From assembly GCA_000996035.1 (NCBI GenBank), contig LBYH01000008.1, positions 1-32,971 of the forward strand: DNA of 32,971 bases, in the 5' to 3' direction. Origin of the DNA: Parcubacteria group bacterium GW2011_GWA2_40_143 (GTDB taxonomy: Bacteria; Patescibacteriota; Minisyncoccia; UBA9983). The notes under the pieces were generated by a model. It was not told the origin of the DNA. It ran no database searches and saw only the letters and a list, made by a program, of their open reading frames with translations. Of this stretch, positions 1 to 10,938 are shown piece after piece (within the stretch, counting starts at the first letter, position 1; every line of letters begins with the position of its first letter). Position numbers and translations under genes: made by a program.

Positions 1-598
1 TATATTTTGATGCTATATAGATAACTATATCCAATTATATACGAAAGCATCCCAATAAGTCAACTATTTACTATATCAATGTAGTGATATAGAGAACCAC
101 TGGAAGCAAATTATCCCTAAAATAAAGCACTTTTATGGGTATTTACTAAATAGACCATAGTCTCCCTTGGCGTTTCCGTAATATGACAAAAGTGTATTAT
201 TGCGGAAATGCGTACTGCAGGTCACCTTTAAGGTGCTTTCCAGTTTAAATATGCACAACACGCTCTGGCAACAAAGAGTATGTAAAGAGTCGCGCCTCGG
301 TCGCCGTGAGGGCGGAGAAAAGAGCAATCGAAATGTGATAAAATAATGATGCTCTTTTCGAAGACTGAAACGGCGAAGCAAAACCAAAAATTTTCCTTTC
401 CATTTCCTTTTCATTTCTTTTTCCGCTTCGCGGCGGGAGATCAGCTATGAGGAAAAGTCAAGCATTTCGGTAGATTGTTTTGTGCTTTAACATCATCCAG
501 ACAATGTTCACCATTTGCCTGCGTAAGCAGACGGGGAGCTTGCGAAAGTTTAGACAATTTTTGCCAGTTTTTAATACTTAAACCCGAGCGTAACAGAA

Positions 599-1270
599 TT
601 ATAATGACTTATTCAGAGCAAACCACTCACCCTCACTGACTACTTCTTCTTTCCCATCTACAACTTTCAGTGCAGACTGGTCGTCCATTGCGTAGATAAT
701 TGAGGCCATCTCTTTTGTGGCATTTTCTATAAAATTTCTTCGTAGGTTCGGAGACCATTCAGAATTTAAGTGAGGCAAAAAATAAAAATCAACATATTTT
801 AATCCCTCCATTTCTGCTGTTTTACCCAAGTCTTCTCCATAAACTATCTGTGATATTTTTAGAGCCAAGTCAGGGTTGGTAATCATGCTTCCTGCGCTTA
901 CGCCTACATAAACCTTATCTTTCAATAATTCTGGTAGTAAATCTACAAGTCCAGATTTTCTAACCCAATCCATGAGATGATATGTATTGCCACCTTCAAA
1001 AAATAAAACATCGGCATTTCTTAATTTAGGTTCCCAAATTTTTCTATCAACAGCTGATATGTCAGCAATATCTATTTCAGCAAAATTTCTTTTCTGTAGA
1101 TTTACCAAATCGTTTATGAACCAATCTTTGTCACCAACTTCAACATTAGAAGCGGTGGGAATAAAAACAATTTTAGTATCTTCTGGTTTCTTTCCAACTA
1201 ATTCGAACAAGGCATTTGCAATACTGTCGTTAGTTAGACCGCCTGATGTTAATAACAATTTCATAATCAC
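599..1270 (-). CDS. Peptidase S51 / type 1 glutamine amidotransferase-like (PepE-like)
   Basis: LLTSGGLTN N-terminus, FFEGGNTYHL and GVSAGSM nucleophile motif typical of the S51/PepE family. Confidence 0.85.
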   Translation of the reverse strand: MIMKLLLTSGGLTNDSIANALFELVGKKPEDTKIVFIPTASNVEVGDKDWFINDLVNLQKRNFAEIDIADISAVDRKIWEPKLRNADVLFFEGGNTYHLMDWVRKSGLVDLLPELLKDKVYVGVSAGSMITNPDLALKISQIVYGEDLGKTAEMEGLKYVDFYFLPHLNSEWSPNLRRNFIENATKEMASIIYAMDDQSALKVVDGKEEVVSEGEWFALNKSL

Positions 1271-1336
1271 ATTTTAGCATAATATCGTTATAATTTCCTC
1301 CGCTCTGGTACCGAGACGAGTTCGTATCTAGTTTCT

Positions 1337-1411
1337 TGGCTCCGCGACCAGGACTCGAACCTGGAACCAACTCCTTAACAGGGAGCTGCTCTACCATTGA
1401 GCTATCGCGGA
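1337..1411 (-). tRNA. tRNA-Asn (anticodon GTT), 3' CCA encoded
   Basis: Minus strand TCCGCGATAGCTCAATGGTAGAGCAGCTCCCTGTTAAGGAGTTGGTTCCAGGTTCGAGTCCTGGTCGCGGAGCCA: 7-bp acceptor stem, D-arm, anticodon loop CTGTTAA, T-arm GGTTCGAGTCC, discriminator G then CCA. Confidence 0.95.
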
Positions 1412-1496
1412 ATATATTTATTAAAAACACCTTATATGATACCGAAAATTGCCGAAAATGCAAACATCCACGGCTTGATATCCTCCCAAGCATTTT

Positions 1497-2252
1497 CTAT
1501 GTAGATAAGGCCGAGCTGCTTCTTTGGCGAGCGAACTTTCTTAGTTTTACTTCCTTAAGCGCCGGTTTTTCTTTAAGCTCATAGATGGTGTTCATTATTT
1601 TATCAGTGACTTCTTCCAAAGACATATTTTCAAAAAAATAAATCGGCTTGCCTATTATTACCTTTATTTTATTAAGTCCGAACAAGGTGCTTAATTTTGG
1701 CAAAAAAGGAACGGCTTTACTCATAACATTGTCGTTGCCGATTATTCTTACGGGTAATATGGGAGCGCCGGTTTGTTGGTGAAGAAAGGCTGCGCCAACT
1801 CTAGGTTTTTTTGGTGTTCCATTATTGTTAAAACCGCCTTCCGGATATATCCACACCCTACCTCCTTGCCTTAACAATCCTAAAGGTAAATCCAAAACAC
1901 TATTTAAGTGTTTATTATCCGCGTACTTCACTTTTGCCTTTGATATTTTTACCGCGCCCATTGCTTCCAGAAAAATCCTAATCGGAAATATTTTCCAACT
2001 GAAATATTTATCCATAACCAAAAATTTTACCGGCGCTATTTTTCTGAAGAAACTGCCATTGGTTAACAATACAGCCGCAGAAATACCGCTATCTATGTAG
2101 CTATTATGATTAGAGGTGAAGATAAAAGACTCATTGCCGATTTTTTTAAGATTTTCTTGACCTTTCACATCAAGGCTGTTAAAAATCTTTAATATAAAAT
2201 ATGAAAATATGCAGTAAGAAGTTTGTGATATTTTTATAAAAAATTTTATCAT
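1497..2252 (-). CDS. 1-acyl-sn-glycerol-3-phosphate acyltransferase (PlsC-like)
   Basis: SNHNSYIDS (HX4D-like) and WIYPEGG motifs; start at MIKFF with RBS AGGGGA (ORF track extends to 2291). Confidence 0.85.
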   Translation of the reverse strand: MIKFFIKISQTSYCIFSYFILKIFNSLDVKGQENLKKIGNESFIFTSNHNSYIDSGISAAVLLTNGSFFRKIAPVKFLVMDKYFSWKIFPIRIFLEAMGAVKISKAKVKYADNKHLNSVLDLPLGLLRQGGRVWIYPEGGFNNNGTPKKPRVGAAFLHQQTGAPILPVRIIGNDNVMSKAVPFLPKLSTLFGLNKIKVIIGKPIYFFENMSLEEVTDKIMNTIYELKEKPALKEVKLRKFARQRSSSALST

Positions 2253-2527
2253 ATTCCCCTTTTTACAAAAAAAGCGCCCAATAGGACGCATTTTCCGCTT
2301 TTTAAATTAATAAATTAAGACCGATAAAATTGAAAATTATTCCCGCCGGCATCTTCCCGAAACCGGTGAATAAGACTAAAATATCGTTGCTTTCAGTCAT
2401 TTTTTCTTTAAAATTGGCAAACATTGAATTTATCATATATTTGTTTTTGTAAGATAGCATATTTAGACAAAAAAGTCAAATTAAAATTTCCCATTGCTTT
2501 ACTACAAAAACACGCCATATTACAATT

Positions 2528-2806
2528 TTATACTCCCACTTTTTCTTCTAATATACCTACTCTACTTATTAAATCTGCTTCATTTATTTTTCTAAAATCG
2601 TACCTAATGTTGGTAACTTTATCATCAATAGTATCCAGCCGAACAAATACACGTTCAAATTTCATATCTATTTCCTCAAATTTTTTCTCCATTGTTTCAA
2701 AACGATTCTCCATTGTTTCAAATCTTTTCTCCACTCTTTCAAAACCCTTTGCTACCATTATGGCAAGATCTTCTAAAAGCTGCGACGTTGTTTTTTCATT
2801 TTCCAT
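2528..2806 (-). CDS. Small coiled-coil hypothetical protein
   Basis: Heptad-like repeats FERVEKRFETMENRFETMEKKFEEIDMKFERV. Confidence 0.6.
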   Translation of the reverse strand: MENEKTTSQLLEDLAIMVAKGFERVEKRFETMENRFETMEKKFEEIDMKFERVFVRLDTIDDKVTNIRYDFRKINEADLISRVGILEEKVGV

Positions 2807-2852
2807 ATTTTTATGATAACATACTAAATTATCTTGTAAACTCTCATCAACT

Positions 2853-4031
2853 TCACATCACTTTTATGAAATATCTTTTGCCTTTTTGAATTATATCGCC
2901 GTTTTTGACTTCTGTCTTTGGGTCGGTTATCACTTGACCGTTTATTTTAATGCCGTTTTGTTCCATATTTCTTCTGGCCTCGGCTTTTGACGTGGCTAAA
3001 CCGCTTTCCGTAAGAACTGAAATTATATCATAAGCGCTCGGCTTAAACTCCGGTATCTCGTCCGGAATTTCCTTCTTGCTGAAAGTTTTTATAAAATAAT
3101 CTTCCGCCTTTTTAGCATCCTCGTCTGAGTGATAGAATTTTACAATCTCGCTTGCCAATTTCATCTTAACATCTCTAGGGTTGGCTCCGTTTTCTATCTC
3201 TTTCCTGTAGCCTTCCACTTCTTCAAGACTGACTCTGGTGGCAAAGATAAAGTATTTGATTATAAGCTCATCGCCGAGAGACATGATTTTGCCGTACATA
3301 TCATTTGGCGTATCAAGCAAGTTTACCGTATTCCCCCAACTGGAACTCATCTTGCGGCCGTCCAAACCTTCTATAAGCGGGTTCATTATTATATCTTGCG
3401 GCTCTTGTCCGTATTGCCTTTGAAGCTCTCTGCCGGCTAAGATATTAAATCTCTGATCGGTGCCGCCTACTTCCACATCGGCCTTAACGTGCACGGAATC
3501 ATAACCTTGCATGAGCGGGTAAAGCACTTCTCTCAACGATACTCTCCTGCCTTCATCAAGTCTCTTTCTGATATTGTCTCTGGAAATAAATTCATTTACG
3601 GAAAAAGCATCCGCCTGCTTGCCTATCTCCTTAAAACCGAGCTGACCGAGCCAATGGCTGTTATAGAGCACTTCGCACTTCTCAATATCTATAATTTTGC
3701 CGGCTTGCTTAACATAATTTTTCATATTCTCTTCCACTTTTTCTTCCGAAAGCATCGGTCTCTCGCTGTCTTTATCCGAGGTGTCGCCGATTATACCGGT
3801 AAAGTCGCCGATTATAAAAACTATTTTATGTCCGAGTTCTTGAAAGTCGCGGAGCTTAAGAAGCGGCACCGTCCGTCCGAGATGGATGTTTGGGCTGGTG
3901 GGATCCACCCCGAATTTTACCCGCAGTTCTTTACCGCTCTCAAGCTTTTTCACGAGACTTTCTTTGTCTATTATCTCGCCGACTCCCCTTTCCAAAATCT
4001 CTTTTATTTTGTTTTTATCTGCCTTTAACAT
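2853..4031 (-). CDS. tyrS: Tyrosine--tRNA ligase
   Basis: GVDPTSPNIHLGRTVPLLKLRDFQELGHKIVFIIGDFTGIIGDTS (HIGH-like), KMSSSWGN, C-terminal S4 domain. Confidence 0.93.
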   Translation of the reverse strand: MLKADKNKIKEILERGVGEIIDKESLVKKLESGKELRVKFGVDPTSPNIHLGRTVPLLKLRDFQELGHKIVFIIGDFTGIIGDTSDKDSERPMLSEEKVEENMKNYVKQAGKIIDIEKCEVLYNSHWLGQLGFKEIGKQADAFSVNEFISRDNIRKRLDEGRRVSLREVLYPLMQGYDSVHVKADVEVGGTDQRFNILAGRELQRQYGQEPQDIIMNPLIEGLDGRKMSSSWGNTVNLLDTPNDMYGKIMSLGDELIIKYFIFATRVSLEEVEGYRKEIENGANPRDVKMKLASEIVKFYHSDEDAKKAEDYFIKTFSKKEIPDEIPEFKPSAYDIISVLTESGLATSKAEARRNMEQNGIKINGQVITDPKTEVKNGDIIQKGKRYFIKVM

Positions 4032-4063
4032 AATCAGATTTTAGCACTATTTCGTAATTCAAA

Positions 4064-7000
4064 CTAGAATTTAATTTCCTTCGTCCAATTAAACGTATCG
4101 GAGAAGTTATTTATAATGAGATCCAAAACGGTGGCCTTTTGCTTTGGCGTAAGCACGGTGAAAGTTTTGGATTGAGCTTCGTTGCCGAAAGCGTCAACGG
4201 ATACCGCCCTGAATTGATATATTACGCCTGGCTCCCATGAGGTGATTACGGCAATATGATTTAACGTAAGATCTTCATTTTCCATAGTACTCTTTGTGAA
4301 TTCGCCATTTTCTTTAATGTTAGCGCCTCTCTCATATACAACTTTGGTGGTAGAAGGCTCATCCGTTTTCCAATATATGATTGTTTGCACTTTATCGGTT
4401 GAGCCGGAAAGAATTGATGATTCCGCTCTCACTTGAACGATCTCCGGCGGAGCTTGATCTTTGGTGACTGAATAGGTGTCCAATTTTTTGGTGACTACAT
4501 TGTTAAAGTGATCAGTAGAACTTATCTCCAGAACGTACACGGTATCCGGCTGCATATTGGTAAGCATCACATTATGATCTTTGGAAAATTCCGGAAGTCC
4601 TTCGGTTTTAGCTTCTTTGGCATTTGGTTTGCCTCCTCTTATCGGCGTATAAATAACGGCGGAATTAGCGGGAATATTTGTCTTCCATGACACCGCTATA
4701 GATGTGTCTCCCACTCTTCTTACCTCTCCGCCAAAAATACTTGGCATTTCGGAATTGGTAGTGAAAGTAAAATCGGAAGAATATGCTTTGGCTCCCGCTT
4801 CCGATTCGGACATTAAGCGATAATGATATTTGGTGAAAGGCGTTAAACCTTTAAGGGTAATGCTGTGATTGATATTGTAATTGCTCGCGTTTTCCACACT
4901 GCCGGTATAAACATCGGGATCACTTGGGCTGTAATATTGGTCTTCAGAATAATAAACAGCGGCGGTGGACGGCTTATCAGTTTCCCATTTGACGGAAGCT
5001 TCGGTGGAAAGCGCGTCCACTCTCGGCTCCGTTTTAAGTTTGGGCGGCGGTATAAGTCTGGTGAGTTGCCTGAGTGAAGTAATGGCCGGCACAAGATCTT
5101 TCTCAAGAGCTGCTATTTGTTCCGGCGTTCTCTCGTTTGAGACAGTGGTTTCGGCATAAGATTCTGAGATATCGGTAAACTTGTTTATCACCATACTTAT
5201 TACATCTACCGGAGAAAAACTTCCGCCATCCGTCAAATCAATTCCTAAAATTTTATTTTTAAGGCTATCCATCTCTTCTTTCAAATCATCCCTTTCTTTT
5301 TTGATTACATCTCTTTCTCTTTTGACATTATTGTACATATCAAGACTAATACCGCCTCCGCTGCCACTGCCGCCTCCCCCGCCGGAAACAATAGTAGTGG
5401 TGTTTATGGTTTGTTGGGAAATATTTATTTGCTGTTCAAGGGTGGTAAATGAGCCTTCGCTGGAAGTAGCGGTATTGCTATTGCCGTCACTTGATACAAC
5501 CTGATAATAATAAGCAGTCTCATAAGATAAACCGCTAAGAGTAACGGAATGGTTTCTGGTAAGCGTTGAATCCGTATCCGTAGATGATGTAAGCGTTCCT
5601 GAAGTTGAGCCGTAATATACTTTGGAATTTGCCGGCTCGTCGGTAATCCATGTAATAACGGCTGTAGTATCGGCCACGGGCGAAGCGGCCACAGTAGAGA
5701 TTGCCGGCGCGGTGGCGTCTCCGGTGGTGAATTGGTAGATTTGCGAAGTGGTGTTGCTACCGATGGCATCTGTAGAACTGGCCCGATAATAATATGTGGT
5801 GCCTTCTGAGAGAGGTGACAATGTAATGGCGTGCGACGTGGCGGCGCTAGACGGTGTAGACGGAAAGAACGCACTGCTTGAAAGATCGGAAAAAGTGGAA
5901 TACTCCACTTGTGAAGTGGCGCTCTCGTTTGTATTCCAAGTAATACTCATGGAAGTATTGCTTACGGTAGAGGCGGTAACATCGGCAATATCAAACGATT
6001 CGGTGGCAAAAGTGTAATTGCTGGAAGTAGCCTGATTGCCGGAAGCGTCCGAAGATATAACCTTAAAGTTATAAGTAGAGGAAGGCAGCAGACTGCTTAA
6101 AGACACGGAATGGGTTCTGGTGAGTGTTGAGTTTAAGGTAGTAGTGGCGCCGTAGGCTGTGGTGGCGCCATAGATGACTTGAGAATCGGCCGTCTCATCG
6201 GTGATCCAAGTAATGGTTGCCGCGCTCCTACTAGTGGTGGAAGCCACGCCGGAAATGGTGGGTGGAGTTATATCAAGAGGCGTGGTTAAAGTATAATAAG
6301 TGGTGGTGCCGTTTGTAATGTTGTAATCGTATCCCCAATTATTATCGGCGTCTTGCGATTTTACGAAGAAATAATACTTCGTGCCGCCGGCTAGAGATGT
6401 CAAACTCACCGTTCTACTGGCGCTTAAAGTGGCCCAACCAGCTTCATTGTCTGACGCGGTAACCGGAGTGGTAGTGGAATAAAAAACATAACCGGAAGCG
6501 GCTTCGTTTGTATTCCATGCGATATCGGCTGATACATTTGAAACATTTATAACGGAAACATTGGATATGGTTGGTCCGTCATTGGTGCTGACAGTATAGC
6601 CGGAAGAAGAAGCGGTATTTGAAGACGCATCAGTGGAAAAAACTTTATAACTATAAGTGGTATTTGGCGTAAGGCCGGAAAGAGTGACGGAATGAGTCGT
6701 AACGTATGAATCTACCGTTGTTTGATTGGTGGTAAAGTCGGAACATGGCGCGACGCAATAACCCACAACTGAATTGGAGAGATTGTCCGTTGTCCATCTT
6801 ATTTCCGATGATTCTGTTTGAGTGCCATTTGACGATACGCTTGATATTACCGGCGGCACACTGCTTGAACCACCGCCTCCTTCTTCGCCGTCTTGAATGC
6901 CATTGGCCGTGCCGCTTACCGAAGAAGACATGTATGAATCATTACCATCGGCATCCACGGTTGCTATTTTATAATAATAAGTGGTGTCAGCTGACGCGGT

Positions 7001-9616
7001 GCTATCGGAGTAGTAATTCGTAGTTCTTGAGCCAATTGTGCTAAGAAGCGTCCACGAGGAATTATCAGTTGATCTGTAAACGTGATATGAACCGAAGCCG
7101 GGGCTCGAATCACTTACCGCTTCCCACGCGATAAAAAGTCTATATTCAGCCGGCGAAGTGCTGGTGTTTGTGGTATCTTGAATCATTACATTTGTGGGAG
7201 TGGCCGGAGTGGCAACGGAAACAATAGCTGATTCATTACCATAAGCATCTTTAAATTTGGCATAAACGGTATCGGGATCCGTACCCAAAGATATCGTTGA
7301 CGATGTATTGTATGACCCCCAGCTCGCTCCCGACAAATCGCTATTTAAAGAAATTTTCATTTGCAAAGAAGAATTATCCGAGGCGGCGAGAGTGAGAGTG
7401 GCAGGAGTAGTGGTGGCTTTTACTAAGATTGAAGTTGATGTGGGAATAGTGGTATCAATGACAAATTCCGCTGATTGTGCGTTTGCGCTGTTATTGGCGG
7501 CTTCGTTATCATTTGCCGTTACTCTGATTTTTGCCGCGCTGTAATACTGACTGCCAATAGTGGTGCTTGCCGTCCAAGTGGTGGAATATGAAGTAAAAGT
7601 GGATTGATTGACGGATTTGGTGGTAGTGGCAAGAGTAGCGAGTCCTGAATCTATCGCCGTCCAAGACGCGCCGTTCCAATATTCAAAAGACGGTGTAATA
7701 TATCCCGGGTTTGCCGTGCCGGAATTAGTATCGCTGTCTCTTGTTTCGTAAGAAATTGTTACCAAGCCGTCAGTCCCTTGGCTTGCTGTTACGGTTTGAA
7801 TCTCTGGCGCGGCATTGACGACATAGGTAAATGTAACATCGGAAAGCGTGGGGGTATTTAATCCCGTGCCCGTCATAAAAACTTTGTATTGAACCCATTG
7901 GTCATTGCCTCCGCTCGTAAAAGCGGACGGTATGGCTTCTCCTCCGGCTGGGTCGGTGAAGTAGGTGTCTGATGTACCATCCGGACCGAGCCATGATGTC
8001 CAAGTTCCGGGCGAACCGGAAGAGTCGGGGGCGGTTCTGAGTTGAAACTTAATATCCGTCGCCGACGGCAAATTTTCCGTCCAAGAAATAGATGCCAGAA
8101 CATTTGCCGCATCGCTGGAGTCATAAGGAGAAGAAGTGAGATCGGTGGAAGTGGCATATTGCTGGTAATTTATGGTGATGTCATCAAGGGAGGGGGTGAA
8201 AGCGCTATCGCTGGATAATAAATCAGCGGCAAAATCCAGAGTGCCGGGAGTAAAGCCACCGGAAGATTCCCATTGGGAAGTGGTGATCGCTTCCAAAGTG
8301 GTGCTGGACATGCCGTTTGTCTGCAAATCATCCAGAGTTGAAGTCGTCCATGCCGAACCATTCCAATACTTCCATGTGGAGCGATTGTCAAAAGATATTA
8401 AATATTTTATGGAAGTATCTGTTGGTGTGGTTTGAGTTATAGAAACGCTAGAAATATTAGCCCAGCCGGAAGTATCCAAATTAGAAGCATCAGCCGTGGT
8501 TACATAATAAGCTTGAGAGGAAGAATATGAACCATAAGGCTTTGACGGAACAGCAAAATTAGATATATGTCTTGCTATACCTTTACTAATTCTGACTTCA
8601 TCTAACCATCCACCGAAAGCTCTAAAACCCTCACCATCTGCGCCTATCTTCAGATTAGCATTAACATTCAACATCGCTGTACTTTGAGATTTTGGCGAGT
8701 CAACTGTAGAACCATTCACAAATAAATACCAATTACTGCCATTTCTATCAATTTCGACATGATACCATGTATTACCTGAAGGTACCCAATTCCAAGTAAT
8801 AATTTTCTCAGTGCCATTAACATACCTAAATATAAAACCAGTTCCAACTTGATTATGCATAAACCATTTAGGTTGCAACCCTCCGCCTTGAGATGTGCCC
8901 ATTATACTCTGAATTTCACTAGGCGTCCCATTCCATCTTATCCAAAAATCTATCGTAAAGTCTGAGTCAAAATACCAATCATTACTATCATTCAGTGAAA
9001 CGTATGAGGAAACTGAATTATTAAACAAAACGCTTGAGTTCCCAAATTTACTCTGAGATGTGCTTATTTGAGCAGCACCATTGGCAGTAACGGTTTTAGG
9101 AGTCATTTCGCTATCAATAAAACTAGTAGATCCATTGGAACCATTTGCGTGTAAAAGCAATTTAGTATATGAATCTATTGCTGTTCCGCTCTCCTCTTGC
9201 AAACTAACAATTCCACTTGCAAAACTTGTACCATTTGTGGCATCTTCTTGAATATAATCGCCTTCAGTATCAAAAGAGACATTGGCGCTTGAAGTACTAA
9301 AAACCATCTGCAAGTCAGCGCCGGAGTTTGCCGTGGTCATACCGGTGGTGCTGGCTGAAAACTGATCCCAACTTGTTTGATTGGTAGGGTGAGCGGCGTT
9401 GTTTGCCGTGGCACCTCCCGCCCAATTGGTCTGGCTGAAAGTATAAGTGGCGGCGGAGGCAGATTGATTATTATTGGTGAAAAACAAATTGCCGGCAAAA
9501 GCGATGATAAGCAAGATAGAAACAAATCTAAATGGCATGAGATAAACTCTCTTTTTTTTCAAAACAACAACCCTTTTTATTTTCCGGATTCGGATGTCTC
9601 TTTGCGTTTTTATCAT
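4064..9616 (-). CDS. Giant (1850 aa) exported surface protein: N-terminal signal/TM segment, LamG/concanavalin-like domain, multiple fibronectin type III-like repeats, Gly-linked coiled coil
   Basis: Hydrophobic N-terminus FVSILLIIAFAGNLFF; LamG-like LLHANGSNGSTSFIDS...FTIDFWIRW; repeated FnIII motifs (ITWITDE.A.S.V.YG...HSVTLSGL...T.Y.Y.V.S.D..GN). Confidence 0.85.
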   Translation of the reverse strand: MIKTQRDIRIRKIKRVVVLKKKRVYLMPFRFVSILLIIAFAGNLFFTNNNQSASAATYTFSQTNWAGGATANNAAHPTNQTSWDQFSASTTGMTTANSGADLQMVFSTSSANVSFDTEGDYIQEDATNGTSFASGIVSLQEESGTAIDSYTKLLLHANGSNGSTSFIDSEMTPKTVTANGAAQISTSQSKFGNSSVLFNNSVSSYVSLNDSNDWYFDSDFTIDFWIRWNGTPSEIQSIMGTSQGGGLQPKWFMHNQVGTGFIFRYVNGTEKIITWNWVPSGNTWYHVEIDRNGSNWYLFVNGSTVDSPKSQSTAMLNVNANLKIGADGEGFRAFGGWLDEVRISKGIARHISNFAVPSKPYGSYSSSQAYYVTTADASNLDTSGWANISSVSITQTTPTDTSIKYLISFDNRSTWKYWNGSAWTTSTLDDLQTNGMSSTTLEAITTSQWESSGGFTPGTLDFAADLLSSDSAFTPSLDDITINYQQYATSTDLTSSPYDSSDAANVLASISWTENLPSATDIKFQLRTAPDSSGSPGTWTSWLGPDGTSDTYFTDPAGGEAIPSAFTSGGNDQWVQYKVFMTGTGLNTPTLSDVTFTYVVNAAPEIQTVTASQGTDGLVTISYETRDSDTNSGTANPGYITPSFEYWNGASWTAIDSGLATLATTTKSVNQSTFTSYSTTWTASTTIGSQYYSAAKIRVTANDNEAANNSANAQSAEFVIDTTIPTSTSILVKATTTPATLTLAASDNSSLQMKISLNSDLSGASWGSYNTSSTISLGTDPDTVYAKFKDAYGNESAIVSVATPATPTNVMIQDTTNTSTSPAEYRLFIAWEAVSDSSPGFGSYHVYRSTDNSSWTLLSTIGSRTTNYYSDSTASADTTYYYKIATVDADGNDSYMSSSVSGTANGIQDGEEGGGGSSSVPPVISSVSSNGTQTESSEIRWTTDNLSNSVVGYCVAPCSDFTTNQTTVDSYVTTHSVTLSGLTPNTTYSYKVFSTDASSNTASSSGYTVSTNDGPTISNVSVINVSNVSADIAWNTNEAASGYVFYSTTTPVTASDNEAGWATLSASRTVSLTSLAGGTKYYFFVKSQDADNNWGYDYNITNGTTTYYTLTTPLDITPPTISGVASTTSRSAATITWITDETADSQVIYGATTAYGATTTLNSTLTRTHSVSLSSLLPSSTYNFKVISSDASGNQATSSNYTFATESFDIADVTASTVSNTSMSITWNTNESATSQVEYSTFSDLSSSAFFPSTPSSAATSHAITLSPLSEGTTYYYRASSTDAIGSNTTSQIYQFTTGDATAPAISTVAASPVADTTAVITWITDEPANSKVYYGSTSGTLTSSTDTDSTLTRNHSVTLSGLSYETAYYYQVVSSDGNSNTATSSEGSFTTLEQQINISQQTINTTTIVSGGGGGSGSGGGISLDMYNNVKRERDVIKKERDDLKEEMDSLKNKILGIDLTDGGSFSPVDVISMVINKFTDISESYAETTVSNERTPEQIAALEKDLVPAITSLRQLTRLIPPPKLKTEPRVDALSTEASVKWETDKPSTAAVYYSEDQYYSPSDPDVYTGSVENASNYNINHSITLKGLTPFTKYHYRLMSESEAGAKAYSSDFTFTTNSEMPSIFGGEVRRVGDTSIAVSWKTNIPANSAVIYTPIRGGKPNAKEAKTEGLPEFSKDHNVMLTNMQPDTVYVLEISSTDHFNNVVTKKLDTYSVTKDQAPPEIVQVRAESSILSGSTDKVQTIIYWKTDEPSTTKVVYERGANIKENGEFTKSTMENEDLTLNHIAVITSWEPGVIYQFRAVSVDAFGNEAQSKTFTVLTPKQKATVLDLIINNFSDTFNWTKEIKF

Positions 9617-9695
9617 TTTTATTTAGTTCTATTATATTCCTTCTAAAAAGAAATCCAAGTTTAAGTTATACACACCAAACAACACTCTTTTGTTT

Positions 9696-10937
9696 CTACA
9701 AAATAATTCCGATTTTTTGCGCGAGATTTCTGGCTGTGTTCCAATTCAAACCGACCCCGCCATCTTTAACAGGCAAATCCAATTGATTCTGAAATTGAAT
9801 CAAACTTGTTTCCCCTTTTATCTTCGCCAGCACCGCGTCTCTTATTTTTCCTTTTTGTTCGTCGCTCAAATTGCCTATATAATCATTTAACAGCCACCCC
9901 GTAAGAGCGGAAGTTTTTTCATTTAAATCTTTTTTATTGCTTACGTCTATATTGCCCAAAAATTTAAAGAGTCTTATCAATATGCTTATCTCTTCGGAAA
10001 GCCTCATCGCCTTTTGCTTATACATACCTAAACCGCCGGCCGTAAAAGGTTTATCAAGGAGCTCTTCAAATTTTTCTTTAGTGATTTTTGAACTTGCGTA
10101 TTCAGCTATGAGACTATCAAACTTAACCCTCTCTTCCACGTCAAGATTGAGATCAAGATACCCCACTAATCTTTCCGTGTTTATATACCAGCCGTGAGAA
10201 ACTTGATCATGCCCAACCACGTGAGAAACTTTATTTCTTTGCTGAGACACGTCTTTGATATTTTTGCCGTCTTTCATATAAATTATTCTGGAGGCATATG
10301 GTAAATATTGGGGCTCGTGAGTTACCAAAATAACGGTCTTCTTTGCATTTACATTTATTTCAGTAAAAATATCCATGGCGTTTATCGCCGATTTTGAGTC
10401 AAGATTGCCGGTTGGCTCGTCGGCTAAAACAATCTCCGTGTCATTTACCAAAGCGCGGGCAATGCCTACTCTTTGCTGTTGTCCGCCGGAAAGCTGACTG
10501 GGGAATTTGTCAGCCAGATCGCTTATGGAAAACCTTTCCATAAGTTCTTTGCCTTTTTTAATTCTATCAGCCTTGGACACACCCCTGAAGACGAGTGGCA
10601 GTGTGATGTTTTCAAAAACATTAACGGTAGGAATAAGATTATAAGCCTGAAAAACCATACCAACGCTTTCTCGGTGAAAGTCCGTGAGTTCTTGCTTATC
10701 CATGGCGCTAAGGTTTTTTCCTCTTATCCAGATGTCTCCGGCCTCTATCCTTCTCTCGGCGCCGCTTAAAGTGTAAAGCAACGTAGATTTGCCACAGCCG
10801 GACGGACCGAAAATTATAATGAACTCCCCCGAATATATCTCTAAATTTATACCTTTCAACGCCATCATTTCCGCCGGAGCGCCTTTATCATATATTACGG
10901 ATAAATTTCTTATTTTTATTAAAGGATTCTGTTGCAT
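9696..10937 (-). CDS. ABC transporter ATP-binding protein (LolD/MacB type) with ~170-aa C-terminal extension
   Basis: Walker [10 protein letters not shown], signature LSGGQQQR, Walker [10 protein letters not shown]; duplicated extension after residue ~235. Confidence 0.92.
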   Translation of the reverse strand: MQQNPLIKIRNLSVIYDKGAPAEMMALKGINLEIYSGEFIIIFGPSGCGKSTLLYTLSGAERRIEAGDIWIRGKNLSAMDKQELTDFHRESVGMVFQAYNLIPTVNVFENITLPLVFRGVSKADRIKKGKELMERFSISDLADKFPSQLSGGQQQRVGIARALVNDTEIVLADEPTGNLDSKSAINAMDIFTEINVNAKKTVILVTHEPQYLPYASRIIYMKDGKNIKDVSQQRNKVSHVVGHDQVSHGWYINTERLVGYLDLNLDVEERVKFDSLIAEYASSKITKEKFEELLDKPFTAGGLGMYKQKAMRLSEEISILIRLFKFLGNIDVSNKKDLNEKTSALTGWLLNDYIGNLSDEQKGKIRDAVLAKIKGETSLIQFQNQLDLPVKDGGVGLNWNTARNLAQKIGIIL

Positions 10938-10938
10938 A

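Noticed and set aside
133-414. 93-aa minus-strand ORF in the left intergenic region
   Set aside because: Composition is unlike the neighbouring proteins, no RBS or motif; the 1-598 region may hold structured RNA or decay, but I could not match RNase P, tmRNA or SRP hallmarks
4508-9525. Many antisense/alternate-frame ORFs inside the giant FnIII gene
   Set aside because: They overlap a clearly coding frame with repetitive codons; expected by-products
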